Shown one piece after another: positions 24,503-35,443 of a stretch of 64,000 bases of DNA (the stretch's first letter is position 1; every line of letters starts with the position of its first letter). Source of the stretch: Flavobacteriales bacterium (GTDB lineage: Bacteria > Bacteroidota > Bacteroidia > UBA10329); NCBI GenBank assembly GCA_016124845.1, contig WGMW01000056.1, positions 1-64,000 on the forward strand, written 5' to 3'. Position numbers and translations under genes: made by a program. Below the pieces are notes generated by a model. That model ran no database searches, had not been told where the DNA came from, and worked only from the letters and a program-made list of their open reading frames with translations.

Positions 24503-25594
24503 TCAGCTATGAGCTGGTTCTTCTGTTTCTTCCATCGCACCTTCTTCCGCCTCTTCGGTCGGTTCTTCGGCACTTTCGTGTTCTACCGCTTCTGTTACCT
24601 CCACAGCAGGAGCTTCAGACTTCCCTAAGCTTTCGGCAACGGTCTTCTTCTCGGCCAACCAAGCATCGTAATCCTCCTGAGACTCTACAATGATGTTCAT
24701 CTGCATGTTGTAGTGCGCCCCTCCACAGATCTTATTGCAAAGCAACAGATACTCAAAATCAGGATTGTTCGTCTGCTTCTTCATTTCGGCCGTGGTCGTC
24801 TTTGGAACCATGTGAAACTGTGTGGTCATACCAGGCACGCAGTTCATCTGAACACGGAAGTGTGGCATGTAAGCACTATGAATCACATCACGGGAATGGA
24901 ATTTGAACGAAACGGGCTTTCCAACTGGAAGGTGAATCTCACCGCGAACGATCTTGTCATCATTCGAAGCTGCATCCTCCAAACTTACACCCAATGGATT
25001 CTCGCTGGTGATCAGGCGATAACCCGATTTACCAAGAACACCATCCGCACCCGCATAGCGAGCTGTCCAATCGAACTGCTTTGCGTAGAGTTCAATTTCT
25101 ACAGAATCATCTGGGGCTGGTCCGGTCACCTCATTCCAAACGCTGAGTCCGTAGATGATTAACGTGGTAAGCACCATGGTTGGAACTACCGTCCATATCA
25201 TCTCCAACTTGTTGCTGTGCGCAAAGAAGGTGGCTGTTCTTGATTTTCTGTAATAGTACTTGAAAGCGAAGAAAATAAGCACCAAATGTGTGATGAAGAA
25301 CATGGGTGTGATGACCCAAAGGCTGATTCCCATCAGGTGGTCAATATCAGCGCCATGCTCAGATGCAGAAGGCGGAAGCAGGTGCTTTCCCCATGCTAAG
25401 AACGCATAGACCACAAATCCAAGATAGAACAGCCCCATCAGCATGAACATGATGGATTGCGTCCTATTATCATCGGCCGTAATCTCCGCAGGATTCTCTC
25501 CCTTGAGTTCGGTACTCAGCTCAAACACACGGGCAACCTTTGCCAGAACCAGAACGGCAAGGATTATAACTATTGCAATAAGCAGATTGATCAT
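24503..25594 (-). CDS. ctaC: Cytochrome c oxidase subunit II
   Basis: 363 residues. Two or three N-terminal membrane segments (residues about 5-20, 48-70 and 90-115) are followed by the cupredoxin domain that holds the Cu-A centre. Ligands: the His in VIHSAYMPHFRVQM and CNKICGGAHYNM (about 285-297) with the C-x3-C, His and Met. It takes electrons from cytochrome c or directly from alternative complex III. There is no fused cytochrome c. An unusual acidic tail of about 40 residues (VEVTEAVEHESAEEPTEEAE) ends the protein. It lies 36 bases after actF. Confidence 0.95.
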   Translation of the reverse strand: MINLLIAIVIILAVLVLAKVARVFELSTELKGENPAEITADDNRTQSIMFMLMGLFYLGFVVYAFLAWGKHLLPPSASEHGADIDHLMGISLWVITPMFFITHLVLIFFAFKYYYRKSRTATFFAHSNKLEMIWTVVPTMVLTTLIIYGLSVWNEVTGPAPDDSVEIELYAKQFDWTARYAGADGVLGKSGYRLITSENPLGVSLEDAASNDDKIVRGEIHLPVGKPVSFKFHSRDVIHSAYMPHFRVQMNCVPGMTTQFHMVPKTTTAEMKKQTNNPDFEYLLLCNKICGGAHYNMQMNIIVESQEDYDAWLAEKKTVAESLGKSEAPAVEVTEAVEHESAEEPTEEAEEGAMEETEEPAHS

Positions 25595-25630
25595 TTCTCA
25601 GTTCTCTTTTACCGAATTCTTAGTGCCAGA

Positions 25631-26824
25631 TCAGACATGATGGTGTTTTGCCTCTTCGAGGTATGGGTGGTTTTTCGCAACCAATGGCGCTTTGGCCAAG
25701 GATCTGTGAACCACGAACAGGAACAGTCCCAAGAAACCGAGGAACATGCCGATCTCCAAAATACCGATACCCCAATCGGCCTTCACCGAACCTGGCATGA
25801 CCATTTGGAACACATCCAACCAATGGCCTACTACGATGATCACGCCTGTGATGGTCATCATGTTGTAGCTTCTCTTAGCATCCTTGTCCATCAACAGAAG
25901 CATTGGCAATGCAAGGTTCAGGATAGGAAGTGCGCCCCAAATAACTTTATAGTTCTTCCAACGGTCTTGGAAATAGGTTACCTCCTCAGGAATATCTGCA
26001 TACCAGATGAGCATGAACTGTGAGAACCACAGATAACCCCAGAAAACGCTGGCTCCGAACATGAACTTGCCAAGATCCTGAAGGTGTTCTTGGTTGATGT
26101 CTGGCAGGTAACCGTTACGCTTCAAAGAGATCACGATCAGCGCAAACATGGTAATACCAGTCACAAACATGGTTGCGAAGTTGTACCATCCGAAGAGTGT
26201 ACTGAACCAATGCGTATCGATCGACATCATCCAATCCCAAGATGCAGTAGATGAAGTTACTCCATAGAATACAAGGAATGCAGCCGCATACCCGTAGCTT
26301 TTCTTAAGAATTGTCACACCTCCTTCCAGGTCTTCTTTGAGCGACTGCTTGCGGAAGAACCACGTGAATGAACACCAGATCAGTAGGTAAAGGATGGAAC
26401 GGATGTAGAAGAACCCTTCGTTGAGGTAAGCAGATTTTCCAGCAATGATCTCATCGTAATGAGCACTTTCAGGATTGGTGATCTCTGGATCCATCCAATG
26501 GTAAATATGATGCAGACCAATGTGGTGGCTACCTGCGATCAATGTCAACAGAAGAATCGGGCCTCCCACAAAAAGAAACTGCGAAACCGCCTCTGGAACA
26601 CGCTTGAACCCAGAAGACCAACCAGCTTCCGATGCATATTGGATGGCCATCCACAGCGTTCCCATAAGGCCCAATCCAACAAAGAAGTAGGAATTGACCA
26701 ACAAATTGGCCCAGATACGCTGCCCAGGAACGTGCGTAAGAACCGCGTACACTATTGCAAGAACACCGAGACCTACGAGGCCAAGTGTCAATCGTTTAGT
26801 GCTTGATTTGAATGTATAATCCAT
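25631..26824 (-). CDS. actF: Alternative complex III subunit ActF
   Basis: 397 residues with about ten hydrophobic helices and no signal peptide. It follows ActE in the standard order and fits the quinol:cytochrome c oxidoreductase membrane subunit ActF, which resembles ActC/NrfD-type proteins. Segments such as LGLVGLGVLAIVYAVLTHVP, SHHIGLHHIYHWMDPEI and SSTASWDWMMSIDTHWFSTL are typical of Bacteroidetes ActF. It is part of the inner-membrane core that oxidises menaquinol. It lies 22 bases after actE. Confidence 0.92.
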   Translation of the reverse strand: MDYTFKSSTKRLTLGLVGLGVLAIVYAVLTHVPGQRIWANLLVNSYFFVGLGLMGTLWMAIQYASEAGWSSGFKRVPEAVSQFLFVGGPILLLTLIAGSHHIGLHHIYHWMDPEITNPESAHYDEIIAGKSAYLNEGFFYIRSILYLLIWCSFTWFFRKQSLKEDLEGGVTILKKSYGYAAAFLVFYGVTSSTASWDWMMSIDTHWFSTLFGWYNFATMFVTGITMFALIVISLKRNGYLPDINQEHLQDLGKFMFGASVFWGYLWFSQFMLIWYADIPEEVTYFQDRWKNYKVIWGALPILNLALPMLLLMDKDAKRSYNMMTITGVIIVVGHWLDVFQMVMPGSVKADWGIGILEIGMFLGFLGLFLFVVHRSLAKAPLVAKNHPYLEEAKHHHV

Positions 26825-26846
26825 TCTGGCTACTGTTTCTCTAATT

Positions 26847-27449
26847 CTATTTCTTCTGAAGCTCTTGGACGTATTGAATCACTTTCCAACGATCTTCTTT
26901 CGTCAACTGAGATGCATGCGATCCCATAAGCCCTTTTCCGTAGGTGATGGTATGGAACATCTTTCCTTCAGGAAGATTCTTCAACGCTCCACCATTGTAT
27001 GCAGGAGGTGGTGGGAATTTTCCCGTAGCGATCAACGTTCCGTCTCCTTGTCCTTCCTTACCATGGCAATGGATGCACATCTTTTCAAAGATCACTTTTC
27101 CCTGAGCCGCTGTTTCAGCCGAAGGCGGAAATGGACTTTTAAGTTCTGCGCCAGCTGCATCATAACCTTCCAATGTGTTCGGATAAGGATAAGGAAGTGC
27201 ATTGATAAGGCTTGCCGTGTAAGGCCACTCGCCTCTCGTGATTGTTCCAGCAACTGGCTTCTGAGCCGTCATGCTGTCTGGAAGCACGGGGTTGTCACTG
27301 TACGTTTCGTAAGACGGAGAACGGTACATGTCTGGCATATACTCTACTCCAGGACTATTTGGGTCTTTGGTGCAAGAGGTCATTACCATGGAGAGGCAGA
27401 TCAATGCACCGCCAACCAGCGAGATATTGTATTTCAATGCCTTGTTCAT
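26847..27449 (-). CDS. actE: Alternative complex III cytochrome c subunit ActE
   Basis: 200 residues. A lipoprotein signal with lipobox near MTSC (Cys about 26) is followed by one class I cytochrome c domain with the heme motif MCIHCHGKEGQGDG (about 125) and a distal Met in MFHTITYGKGLMGS. It passes electrons from the iron-sulfur and heme chain to the oxidase. The ATG overlaps the actD stop (27446-27449, ATGA), so the two are coupled. Confidence 0.93.
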   Translation of the reverse strand: MNKALKYNISLVGGALICLSMVMTSCTKDPNSPGVEYMPDMYRSPSYETYSDNPVLPDSMTAQKPVAGTITRGEWPYTASLINALPYPYPNTLEGYDAAGAELKSPFPPSAETAAQGKVIFEKMCIHCHGKEGQGDGTLIATGKFPPPPAYNGGALKNLPEGKMFHTITYGKGLMGSHASQLTKEDRWKVIQYVQELQKK

Positions 27450-27970
27450 TTTTTTGTTATTTCCTCTGCTCCAGTTTCTTTCAAAATGCTCTCAATCTCA
27501 TCCAAACTGATGCTGTTCTCGTCAAGATCGATCTGAATCAGGAATTTGTCATCCGTGGTTCTCAGATCCGGGTTCCAGTTCTTCTTACCAGGATAGATCG
27601 TGTTTCTGATCATGTAGGTTACAGCCATACCGTGAGCTGCGCAGAATACGGTCATTTCAAAGATCAATGGAACGAACGATGGAAGGTTGACCAGCAACGA
27701 AAAGTTCGGTTTACCACCAATATCCATTGGCCAATCCATAATGATGGTGAACCAGACCATGAACATCGCAAGCGACATACCGCAAAGTCCGTAGATGAAA
27801 CCTGCGATGTGCAAACGTGTTGGTGGAACACCGATAATTGGGTCGATGCCATGAATCGGGAATGGAGAGAACACATCCTTTACGTGGACACCTTTGGCCA
27901 CCAAGGCTTTGGCTGATTTTTTCAGCACTTCCTCATCCCCAAACAGACCGTGTATTTCTTTCGTACTCAT
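27446..27970 (-). CDS. actD: Alternative complex III subunit ActD (DUF3341)
   Basis: 174 residues of the DUF3341 family: a soluble N-terminus (EIHGLFGDEEVLKKSAKALV, VKDVFSPFPIHGID) and two membrane helices (about 60-80 and 98-120). It is a structural membrane subunit of the complex with no cofactor. It lies 12 bases after actC and overlaps actE by 4 bases. Confidence 0.93.
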   Translation of the reverse strand: MSTKEIHGLFGDEEVLKKSAKALVAKGVHVKDVFSPFPIHGIDPIIGVPPTRLHIAGFIYGLCGMSLAMFMVWFTIIMDWPMDIGGKPNFSLLVNLPSFVPLIFEMTVFCAAHGMAVTYMIRNTIYPGKKNWNPDLRTTDDKFLIQIDLDENSISLDEIESILKETGAEEITKK

Positions 27971-27982
27971 TTATCAGTCCGA

Positions 27983-29359
27983 TTATTTCTTGTATTGAGC
28001 TCCTGATGATTTCAAGATGGATTTCACCTCTGCGATCGGTAGCGCTGGGAATGTACGAGCGTACAGAAGGAAGAGTGTGAAGAAGATTCCAAGCGTTCCA
28101 ATGAAGATGCCGATGTCAACCCAACTTGGGTAGAACATGCTCCAGCTCGATGGAAGGTAATCTCTGTGCAATGAGGTCACGATGATCACAAATCGCTCGA
28201 ACCACATACCAATGTTCACGAAGATGGAGAGGATGAATGAGAACCAGATATTTCTTCTCAATCCTTTGAACCAGAACACCTGAGGGCTGATCACGTTACA
28301 GCTCATCATAGAAGCGTACGCCCACCAGTAAGGTCCTGTTGCACGATTGATGAAAGCATACTGCTCATATTCAACTCCTGAATACCAAGACATGAACAAC
28401 TCTGTAATGTAGGCCACACCCACAATAGAACCCGTAAGCATGATGATCTTATTCATCAATTCCACGTGATTCACTGTGATGTACTCTTCCAAGTTCACCA
28501 CTTTTCTCATAACGAGAAGTAGTGTTTGCACCATCGCGAAACCTGAGAAGATCGCACCCGCAACGAAGTATGGCGGGAAGATGGTCGTGTGCCATCCTGG
28601 GATCACCGAAGTGGCGAAGTCCATCGATACAATGGTATGTACAGAAAGTACAAGTGGCGTTGCCAGACCTGCAAGTACAAGCGAAATCTCTTCGAAACGG
28701 TGCCAAGCACGTGCGTTACCGCTCCATCCGAAAGACATGATGGCGTAGATTGTATGGTAAATTGGACGTGATGCACGAGCCATACGGTCACGGATGGTCG
28801 CAAAATCAGGGATAAGACCGATGTACCAGAACACCAGCGATACGCTGAAGTAAGTCGAGATCGCAAATACGTCCCAAAGAAGTGGTGAGTTGAAGTTGAT
28901 CCACAGCGAACCGAACTGGTTTGGCAACGGAAGTACCCAGTAGGCCATCCAAATACGCCCCATGTGAATTCCAGGGAACAGGGCCGCACAGATAACCGCA
29001 AAGATCGTCATCGCCTCTGCCGAACGGTTGATGGCCATTCTCCACTTCTGGCGGAACAGAAGAAGTACCGCAGAGATCAACGTTCCTGCGTGACCGATAC
29101 CTACCCACCATACAAAGTTGGTGATGTCCCACGCCCAACCTACTGTTTTGTTCAATCCCCAGGTTCCGATACCAACTCCGATGGTGTACATGATACAACC
29201 AACTCCCCAGAGCATCGTGATCAGAGCAATCGTGAAAACAATCCACCATTGTTTATTGGCTCTGCCTTCTACGGGCTTCGCAATATCATTGGAGATGTCG
29301 TGATAGGTCTTCTCACCTAAAATAAGTGGTTCCCTGATCCAAGCTTCTTGACTCGCCAT
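27983..29359 (-). CDS. actC: Alternative complex III membrane subunit ActC (NrfD-like)
   Basis: 458 residues, about ten membrane helices, NrfD/PsrC family. Typical segments are [40 protein letters not shown] and [20 protein letters not shown], plus the central block [20 protein letters not shown]. This subunit houses the quinol-binding site and may move protons. It lies 20 bases after actB. Confidence 0.95.
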   Translation of the reverse strand: MASQEAWIREPLILGEKTYHDISNDIAKPVEGRANKQWWIVFTIALITMLWGVGCIMYTIGVGIGTWGLNKTVGWAWDITNFVWWVGIGHAGTLISAVLLLFRQKWRMAINRSAEAMTIFAVICAALFPGIHMGRIWMAYWVLPLPNQFGSLWINFNSPLLWDVFAISTYFSVSLVFWYIGLIPDFATIRDRMARASRPIYHTIYAIMSFGWSGNARAWHRFEEISLVLAGLATPLVLSVHTIVSMDFATSVIPGWHTTIFPPYFVAGAIFSGFAMVQTLLLVMRKVVNLEEYITVNHVELMNKIIMLTGSIVGVAYITELFMSWYSGVEYEQYAFINRATGPYWWAYASMMSCNVISPQVFWFKGLRRNIWFSFILSIFVNIGMWFERFVIIVTSLHRDYLPSSWSMFYPSWVDIGIFIGTLGIFFTLFLLYARTFPALPIAEVKSILKSSGAQYKK

Positions 29360-29379
29360 TTATCTCGCTTTGGTCTTAA

Positions 29380-32300
29380 TTAAGCTTCGTTTACTTCTAC
29401 GTTTCTCACCTTGGTCATGTAGTAAACATTCGGTTGAACGCCTACTGACTCCAACAGGTGGTAACTTCTTTCATCTTTTGCCTTACCAGCCACCCAACTT
29501 GCCTTGTCGTTCAAATCACCGAATACAATGGCGTTGGTAGGACAAGCCTCAGCACATGCACTCTGCACCTCAGTATCATCCACTTTACGGCTTTCTTTCT
29601 TGGCTCTGAGCTTCGCTGCCTGAATGCCTTGCACACAGAAGCTACACTTCTCCATAACTCCACGGTCGCGGACAACCACATCTGGGTTAAGCACCATACG
29701 ACCAAGGTCATCGTTCGCTGGGTTCTTGCTGAAATCCTCGCTTCCTTGATGATACTGGAACCAGTTGAATCTTCTGACCTTGTAAGGACAGTTGTTCGCG
29801 CAGTAACGCGTACCAATGCAACGGTTGTAGGTCATCATGTTCAACCCTTCAAAACTGTGTGTTGTAGCTGCTACAGGACAAACCGTTTCGCAAGGAGCAT
29901 GATTACAATGCTGACACATCACAGGCTGATAGGCCACCTGTGGCGCTTCGGCCGCATGTTCCATCAGGCTGAATTTCTCAATTGCACCGATTCCTTCTTC
30001 TTCCGCTTTCTCCTCGGTCATGTCCGAAGTGTAGTAGCGGTCAATGCGCAACCAATGCATATCACGGCCTCTTCTAACCTCGGTCTTACCGACAACAGGA
30101 ACGTTATTTTCTGAAGTACAACCCGTAACGCACGCACCGCAACCGATACACTTGTTAAGGTCGATGGCCATACCCCAACGGTGACCACTATTTATCGGCT
30201 GATCATCCCAAAGGTTAACTTGGTCTGGTGGAAGGTAGGCACCTGCATGAGCATCAGTATGTGCTTCTTCGCCATGTTCTCCATGAGCTGCTTCTTCTCC
30301 GTGTTCGCCACCGTGTGCTTCACCATGACCACCGCCATGATCGCTACTTCCAGCACTGCTCACGTAAAGCAACTCTTCTGGGTTTCCAGCTTTTGGATTG
30401 TGCTTGTATTCTGCGAGTGTTGTCTCCTTCACGATGGAATCGCGTCCCATCAGCGTATGCTGTGACTGAAGCTGAGCAATTTCATACTTCTCACCAGTTC
30501 CAGAAACAGTTACTGTTCCAACTGAGAACGAACCGCCTGCTGCCAATGGGAAGGCATTCACACCAACTCCATCTCCACATTTTCCTGCGGCTGTTCTTCC
30601 GTAACCCACTGCAAGGCCAATAGTTCCGTACTTCTGACCTGGTGATGGATAAACAGGCGCAACAACTTCAACACCATTTACCGAAACCTTCGCAAGATCG
30701 GCCATGTAGTCACCACGCTCCAATCTGCTCAATCCCATTTCCTCCATTTGCTTTGGAGACATGGTAATGTAGTTGTCCCAAGTAACGCGTGAGATCGGAT
30801 CTGGAAGCTCTTGCAACCATGGGTTGTTTGCCTGTGAGCCATCGCCCAAACCAGCCTTCACGTAAAGTTCCAATTCCATTTCACCAGCAGGAACTTTCTT
30901 GATCGATCCTGCGGCAGCAGCAACATCTCCAGCAAACGCAGGAGCTTCGCCAACTACGCCACTATCATATACACCGTTGAACAACGCTATATTGAAGAAA
31001 TCGCTGAACAACAGTTCTGCATTGCTGCTTGAACCGTGTAACGCTTTCCAGTTTTCCTTGATGTAGGAATAGAAATCAGTTTCTTTTCCAGCCCAAACCA
31101 ACAATGACTCTTGCCATTGGCGTGTTTTGAACAATGGACTGATGGTTGGCTGGGTCAAGCTGTAGTAACCTTTGCGGGCCTCTGCATCGTTCCAACTTTC
31201 CAAATAGTTATTGTCTGGAGCCAGATATTTTGCACCAGCAGCGGTTTCATCAACTCTATCAGCAAATGAAACCGTAAGGCCAACCTTACCAAGACCAGAA
31301 TTGAATGCATCGGCCTTGTAGTAAGAGTAGCTTGGATTCACTCCGTGAATAAGCAATGCTCCAACCTTACCTGCATTCATATCGGCAACCAAGGCATCCA
31401 TTTCGGCATCAACTCCTGCTTTCACATACAGAGGGTTCGCCATATCCAAGGTTGTTCCGTAGTTTCCAAGAAGATTGTTGATGGCGTTGACGATGGTCTG
31501 AACACCCGCGTCATTGGCACCACAAACAACGATGCTCTTTCCTTTAGCAGCTACAAGTTCTTGTGCGGCCTTCGAAAGTTCAGCATCATATTCTGAATTG
31601 CCACCGCTGATGGTGTTTCCACCAGTTGCTTCAGCAACTTTATTATACAGGCTGATGACAGCTGCGGCAGTTTCAGATGGCTTAATGGCCACGCGAACAT
31701 CCGCGTTACTACCAGAAAGCGACATGTTTGTCTCGAACTGGAAGTGGCGAGACATCTTACCTCCTTTCGGATCGCGCATCTTGCCATATCCAGCCGCGTT
31801 GGCAGCACCGTTCGGGAATGCGGCCATGAAATCGGCACCGATACTCACTACCACCTCGGCCTTGGCAAAATCGTAAGCAGGAAGTGCTTTCACACCAAAG
31901 CTCGCTTGATTGGCCTCCAACATACCTGATGCAGAAATCGCATCGTAGGTCACATGCTTCACATTCTCTCCATACGCAGCTACCAGTTCCGCAACCGCTT
32001 TCTTGGTTGATGGACTGATGATGGTCTCTGTAAGTACAACAATCTGGCTTCCAGCCTCCGCTGCCTTCTTCAATCCAGCAATGACATCAGCATCAAGCGT
32101 TGCCCAATCGGTAGCCTCTCCACCTTTCATCGGACCAGCTGCTCTTGCCGAGTCATATAATGACAATACTGAAGAGTTGATCCGCGTGTTCAGCGCACCG
32201 CCAGTTAGAGCTGCATTCTTGTTTCCAACAATTTTGATAGGTCGACCTTCTCTTGTCTTCACCAAAATGTTGGAGAAATCTGTCCCGTCAAAATAAGTTG

Positions 32301-32586
32301 ACGCGTAATAGCTTGGAACACCTGGAGTAACTTCCTCAGGCTTGTTCAAATAAGGGATGGTCTTGATAACAGGCGTCTCACACGCAGCCATGGTGGCGGC
32401 TCCAACGCTAAAGCCCAAGTATTTCAGGAAATCCCTACGCTTGGTCTTTCCCTCTTCGAGGTGCTCGCTTTCAAGTAAATGTTCTGCAGATGCTTCGGGT
32501 GCGAACTCATTCTCAACAAGCGCCTGATGCTCAGGTGTGTTGTGCAGTTCGTCCAGCCCTTTCCAGTATCTTTTGGTCTTGCTCAT
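29380..32586 (-). CDS. actB: Alternative complex III iron-sulfur subunit ActB
   Basis: 1068 residues. The N-terminus has a Tat-type motif [20 protein letters not shown] followed by a lipobox-like AAC. The first two thirds resemble molybdopterin oxidoreductases but are known in this family to lack the cofactor. The C-terminal third is a four-cluster ferredoxin unit: [42 protein letters not shown] and KCSFCVQGI with ACAEACP. Between the two parts (residues about 744-782) sits a His/Glu-rich stretch ([20 protein letters not shown]) that is not part of either domain. It carries electrons from quinol to the hemes of ActA/ActE. It lies 36 bases after actA. Confidence 0.95.
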   Translation of the reverse strand: MSKTKRYWKGLDELHNTPEHQALVENEFAPEASAEHLLESEHLEEGKTKRRDFLKYLGFSVGAATMAACETPVIKTIPYLNKPEEVTPGVPSYYASTYFDGTDFSNILVKTREGRPIKIVGNKNAALTGGALNTRINSSVLSLYDSARAAGPMKGGEATDWATLDADVIAGLKKAAEAGSQIVVLTETIISPSTKKAVAELVAAYGENVKHVTYDAISASGMLEANQASFGVKALPAYDFAKAEVVVSIGADFMAAFPNGAANAAGYGKMRDPKGGKMSRHFQFETNMSLSGSNADVRVAIKPSETAAAVISLYNKVAEATGGNTISGGNSEYDAELSKAAQELVAAKGKSIVVCGANDAGVQTIVNAINNLLGNYGTTLDMANPLYVKAGVDAEMDALVADMNAGKVGALLIHGVNPSYSYYKADAFNSGLGKVGLTVSFADRVDETAAGAKYLAPDNNYLESWNDAEARKGYYSLTQPTISPLFKTRQWQESLLVWAGKETDFYSYIKENWKALHGSSSNAELLFSDFFNIALFNGVYDSGVVGEAPAFAGDVAAAAGSIKKVPAGEMELELYVKAGLGDGSQANNPWLQELPDPISRVTWDNYITMSPKQMEEMGLSRLERGDYMADLAKVSVNGVEVVAPVYPSPGQKYGTIGLAVGYGRTAAGKCGDGVGVNAFPLAAGGSFSVGTVTVSGTGEKYEIAQLQSQHTLMGRDSIVKETTLAEYKHNPKAGNPEELLYVSSAGSSDHGGGHGEAHGGEHGEEAAHGEHGEEAHTDAHAGAYLPPDQVNLWDDQPINSGHRWGMAIDLNKCIGCGACVTGCTSENNVPVVGKTEVRRGRDMHWLRIDRYYTSDMTEEKAEEEGIGAIEKFSLMEHAAEAPQVAYQPVMCQHCNHAPCETVCPVAATTHSFEGLNMMTYNRCIGTRYCANNCPYKVRRFNWFQYHQGSEDFSKNPANDDLGRMVLNPDVVVRDRGVMEKCSFCVQGIQAAKLRAKKESRKVDDTEVQSACAEACPTNAIVFGDLNDKASWVAGKAKDERSYHLLESVGVQPNVYYMTKVRNVEVNEA

Positions 32587-32622
32587 GTTTGAGGCTTTTC
32601 CAAAAATCTTTGTTCGTTTCTC

Positions 32623-33846
32623 TTAATAATGACACTTGGCACACTCCAACCCTCCAATACGTTTCACCGTGATCGGATCGCCATCTTGCCACTCTGGCGT
32701 TCTTTCATGAAGGTCTTCATAGTACTCGTTATTCGCTACCTGTACCTGCGTTTCGCGGTGACAGTTGATACACCAGCCCATGGTCAATGGAGCAAACTGC
32801 TCGGCCACATCCATTTCTTGATCTATAGGACCATGGCATTTCTGACACTCGATCTTACCTACCACCACGTGCTGTGAGTGATTGAAATAAGCCAGATCGG
32901 GAAGATTGTGAACACGCACCCATTTGACAGGTGTCGGATTATCTCCATAGGTCTTGGTGTCGTAATCGTAATCAAGTGCCTTGTAGATCTTAGCGATCTC
33001 CGTCTTACCACTTGGCCCTTGATCCACATAAGTGTGACAGTTCATACACACATTCAATGACGGAACTCCAGCGGTCTTACCTTTCTCCGCACTTGTGTGA
33101 CAGTAAACACAGTTGATGCCGTTCTGTCCAGCATGGATCTTGTGTGAGAAAGCAATCGGCTGTTCAGGCTTGTATCCTTGGTAAACGCCCACATTATCCA
33201 TCAAGTAACCAACACCCCAACGAAGGAAAGCAAGCGTACAAACGAGAATGAAGACCCCTGTCCAGCCACGGTGTGTGTTCAACCAATGTCCAACAGAACC
33301 CAACGTTCCGCGTTCGATTGTTGTTTCTCCCGTTTTAGCATCAACCAATTTTGTCAGCGACCTGCGTACGCTGCTCAAGATCATGATGAGCACCACCAAC
33401 AAGGCCGCAATCGCGATCAGCACGTTACGAAGGACGTTTTCATCAAGACCAGCAGAAACACCCGGAGGCTGTGGACCAGTCGGGCCTGTCGGACCTTCAG
33501 CTACTGGCGGCTGGTAATTCTGAATGTAATCTACAATAGAAAGAATCTCACCATCGCTCAAAAAGCCGAAATCGGTCATCATGGTCGGTGAGAAATCTTT
33601 TACCTGATTGGCGTAGGCGTCACCGCTGGCAATCAGCGCAGCAGGACTCTTCACCCACTTCACGATCCACTCCTTGGAAGGAACGCGGTCTGTAACTCCC
33701 TTGAGACCTGGACCTACAATGGTCTTGTCTGTCGGAGAGTGGCAAGTGGCACAGTTCTGTTTGAATAGCTTTTCCCCATCCTGTGCAGAAGCACCAAAAC
33801 CTGAAAGTAGGATGAGTGTAGAAAATAGAATTGAAGCGAATCTCAT
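32623..33846 (-). CDS. actA: Alternative complex III multiheme cytochrome c subunit ActA
   Basis: I start at the ATG at 33846 (407 residues), which opens the signal peptide MRFASILFSTLILLSGFGAS; an upstream TTG at 33882 is unlikely. An N-terminal single-heme cytochrome domain (NCATCHSP) is followed by a Pro/Gly linker, a membrane helix (LIAIAALLVVLIMIL), a second one (VFILVCTLAFLRWG), then five more CxxCH motifs (CVYCH, CMNCH, CQKCH, CINCH, CAKCH). Six hemes in all: the usual pentaheme ActA plus the fused N-terminal domain seen in Bacteroidetes. It is the first gene of the actABCDEF-ctaCD operon. Confidence 0.94.
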   Translation of the reverse strand: MRFASILFSTLILLSGFGASAQDGEKLFKQNCATCHSPTDKTIVGPGLKGVTDRVPSKEWIVKWVKSPAALIASGDAYANQVKDFSPTMMTDFGFLSDGEILSIVDYIQNYQPPVAEGPTGPTGPQPPGVSAGLDENVLRNVLIAIAALLVVLIMILSSVRRSLTKLVDAKTGETTIERGTLGSVGHWLNTHRGWTGVFILVCTLAFLRWGVGYLMDNVGVYQGYKPEQPIAFSHKIHAGQNGINCVYCHTSAEKGKTAGVPSLNVCMNCHTYVDQGPSGKTEIAKIYKALDYDYDTKTYGDNPTPVKWVRVHNLPDLAYFNHSQHVVVGKIECQKCHGPIDQEMDVAEQFAPLTMGWCINCHRETQVQVANNEYYEDLHERTPEWQDGDPITVKRIGGLECAKCHY

Positions 33847-33936
33847 TGAGCTACTTCCCTTTAATATTCTGTCGTTTACCAAAGCCTTGATTTTATTGAC
33901 TTTTTAAGCCCTTTTGAGGCCGTTTTTCGGCTGCTG

Positions 33937-33944
33937 CAAAAATA
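33937..33944 (-). promoter_or_regulatory. -7 element of the act-cta operon promoter
   Basis: TATTTTTG on the minus strand matches TAnnTTTG exactly, about 90 bases before the actA ATG. A clear -33 TTG is missing (TTTT at 23 bases). Confidence 0.4.
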
Positions 33945-34070
33945 GCAACGGAACTATTGGTGGTATGAAAATTTGTTAAAATGTCTCAATTTAGAACCGT
34001 TCTAAATAATAGAGCTGTGATGTTGACGTATCAACTCGTTGAGACCTAAAATTTTCCTTACTTGCACCCC

Positions 34071-34571
34071 ATGGTTAAGCTGCTGTTTCCCATAGCTTTA
34101 GTCTGCGTTACGGGCGTGTTGGTCTTTGACGTTTCTGCACAACAGCGTTACAACGAACTGGTTGATTCCACTTTGAGCATTCAACGTGACCCGAGGCTTG
34201 ATTCGTTGGTGATGCGGCACATACGTGCAAACAAGGTCAAAGACGGGCTGGATGGCTATCGTGTACAGCTCTTTTCAGGTTCTGGAACAACAGCACGGGA
34301 AGAAGCAAATGAGATCAGAGCTGAGTTCATGTCGCATCATCCCGATGTTCCGGCATACCTTATATATCAGGTTCCGAATTTCAAAGTACGTGTAGGTGAT
34401 TTCCGCACTGAGTTGGAAGCCATTCATCTTCAACGTGAGCTGGCCTACCAATATCCTGGAGGATTTGTAGCCCGCGATGTGATCAAGTTCCCGAAACTGG
34501 CTATTGAGCAAGAGAAAGAAGATGAAGAGAATCTTGAATTTTTGGAAGAAATAGAGGTTCCCAACCGATAA
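34071..34571 (+). CDS. SPOR-domain periplasmic protein
   Basis: I start at the ATG at 34071 (166 residues) rather than the TTG at 34062. Signal peptide MVKLLFPIALVCVTGVLVF ends near VSAQ. Residues about 60-140 form an SPOR fold (YRVQLFSGSGTTAREEANEI, YQVPNFKVRVGDFRTELEAI, REL..QYPGGFVARDVI), which binds peptidoglycan lacking stem peptides, often at the division site. The C-terminus is acidic. It is divergent from the act operon and convergent with the PPIase-like gene. Similar small SPOR proteins are common in Bacteroidetes. Confidence 0.85.
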   Translation: MVKLLFPIALVCVTGVLVFDVSAQQRYNELVDSTLSIQRDPRLDSLVMRHIRANKVKDGLDGYRVQLFSGSGTTAREEANEIRAEFMSHHPDVPAYLIYQVPNFKVRVGDFRTELEAIHLQRELAYQYPGGFVARDVIKFPKLAIEQEKEDEENLEFLEEIEVPNR

Positions 34572-34618
34572 GTTGAACCTGAAAAGCAAGTTCAGCCATC
34601 AGAAGCAGCCTGAATGGC

Positions 34619-35434
34619 TCATTCTTGAATTACCGCGTTTATAGGAAACCATGAGCGCGCCAAGGAATCTTGAACAGCCTGTATGGACATTGCTTTTTGA
34701 GCCTGGAGTTCCTGAACGCACCTGTCCTTAACCTCTTGAAATGGAAGCCTTGCTTCTGGAATGATCTCTTTCGGTAGAAAGTACAGGTAACGGTCTATGT
34801 ATTTAAATGGGCCTATTACTTGGTTGGTCTTGGCGTTGGCCAAAAAATCGTAAAACCGTTCTCCTGGAGCAAGCGGCATATCCTCATCTGCCGTAACTAC
34901 AAAGGTCTCTGTTTCCACTTTCTTCAGGTTTTCTGATGTGACTTTGGGGACGTTCAGGTATTTCTTCAACTCGGCTTCCACAAGCTGCTGCACTTCTTTA
35001 GAATCCGTGGTGGCATAAGCTATCATGTAGGAAATCCTTCCTGGCTTGGCGAACTGCTCTGCATGATCCTTGTAATATTCTTCCGCTTCCGCATCTGTGA
35101 TCTTTACGGATTCTATCGCTCTGTCCTTCATCCTCTGAGCAAGAAACTTCTTCCGCGTCAGGTCCAATATCAATTCAAGCTCCTTTAAGGAAGAATCATC
35201 CTGAAACAGCCTTAAACTATCTGCAACCTTGGCCAGATAGCTTGCCTCCGAATAGTACTTGAACAGCATTCCATCCAAGGCAGCCGAATCTTCGGTAAAA
35301 TGAAAATCGGGATATACCTGCTGAAGAGCGCCATAAAAAGACCTGTCAGGCTCGAAAGGAGTCGGCTGTGCCTGCACTCCCGTGACCAGAAGTGTCGCAC
35401 ACAGCGCAATGAGAACTTTCTTCGTGCCGACCAA
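34619..35434 (-). CDS. Periplasmic peptidylprolyl isomerase-like protein (SurA/PpiC type)
   Basis: 271 residues. There is no ATG: the frame starts with TTG at 35434 (MVGTKKVLIALCATLLVTGV), which gives a good signal peptide ending VQAQ. Helical N-terminal parts (LTRKKFLAQRMKDRAIESVK, ITDAEAEEYYKDHAEQF) and the segment KPGRISYMIAYATTDSKEVQ match SurA/PpiC parvulin-like folding factors. The parvulin core is poorly preserved, so it may be mainly a chaperone. It begins 9 bases after the stop of the giant tail-fibre-like gene and is probably co-transcribed, so it may help that protein fold (inference). Confidence 0.75.
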   Translation of the reverse strand: MVGTKKVLIALCATLLVTGVQAQPTPFEPDRSFYGALQQVYPDFHFTEDSAALDGMLFKYYSEASYLAKVADSLRLFQDDSSLKELELILDLTRKKFLAQRMKDRAIESVKITDAEAEEYYKDHAEQFAKPGRISYMIAYATTDSKEVQQLVEAELKKYLNVPKVTSENLKKVETETFVVTADEDMPLAPGERFYDFLANAKTNQVIGPFKYIDRYLYFLPKEIIPEARLPFQEVKDRCVQELQAQKAMSIQAVQDSLARSWFPINAVIQE

Positions 35435-35443
35435 ATCGAATAA

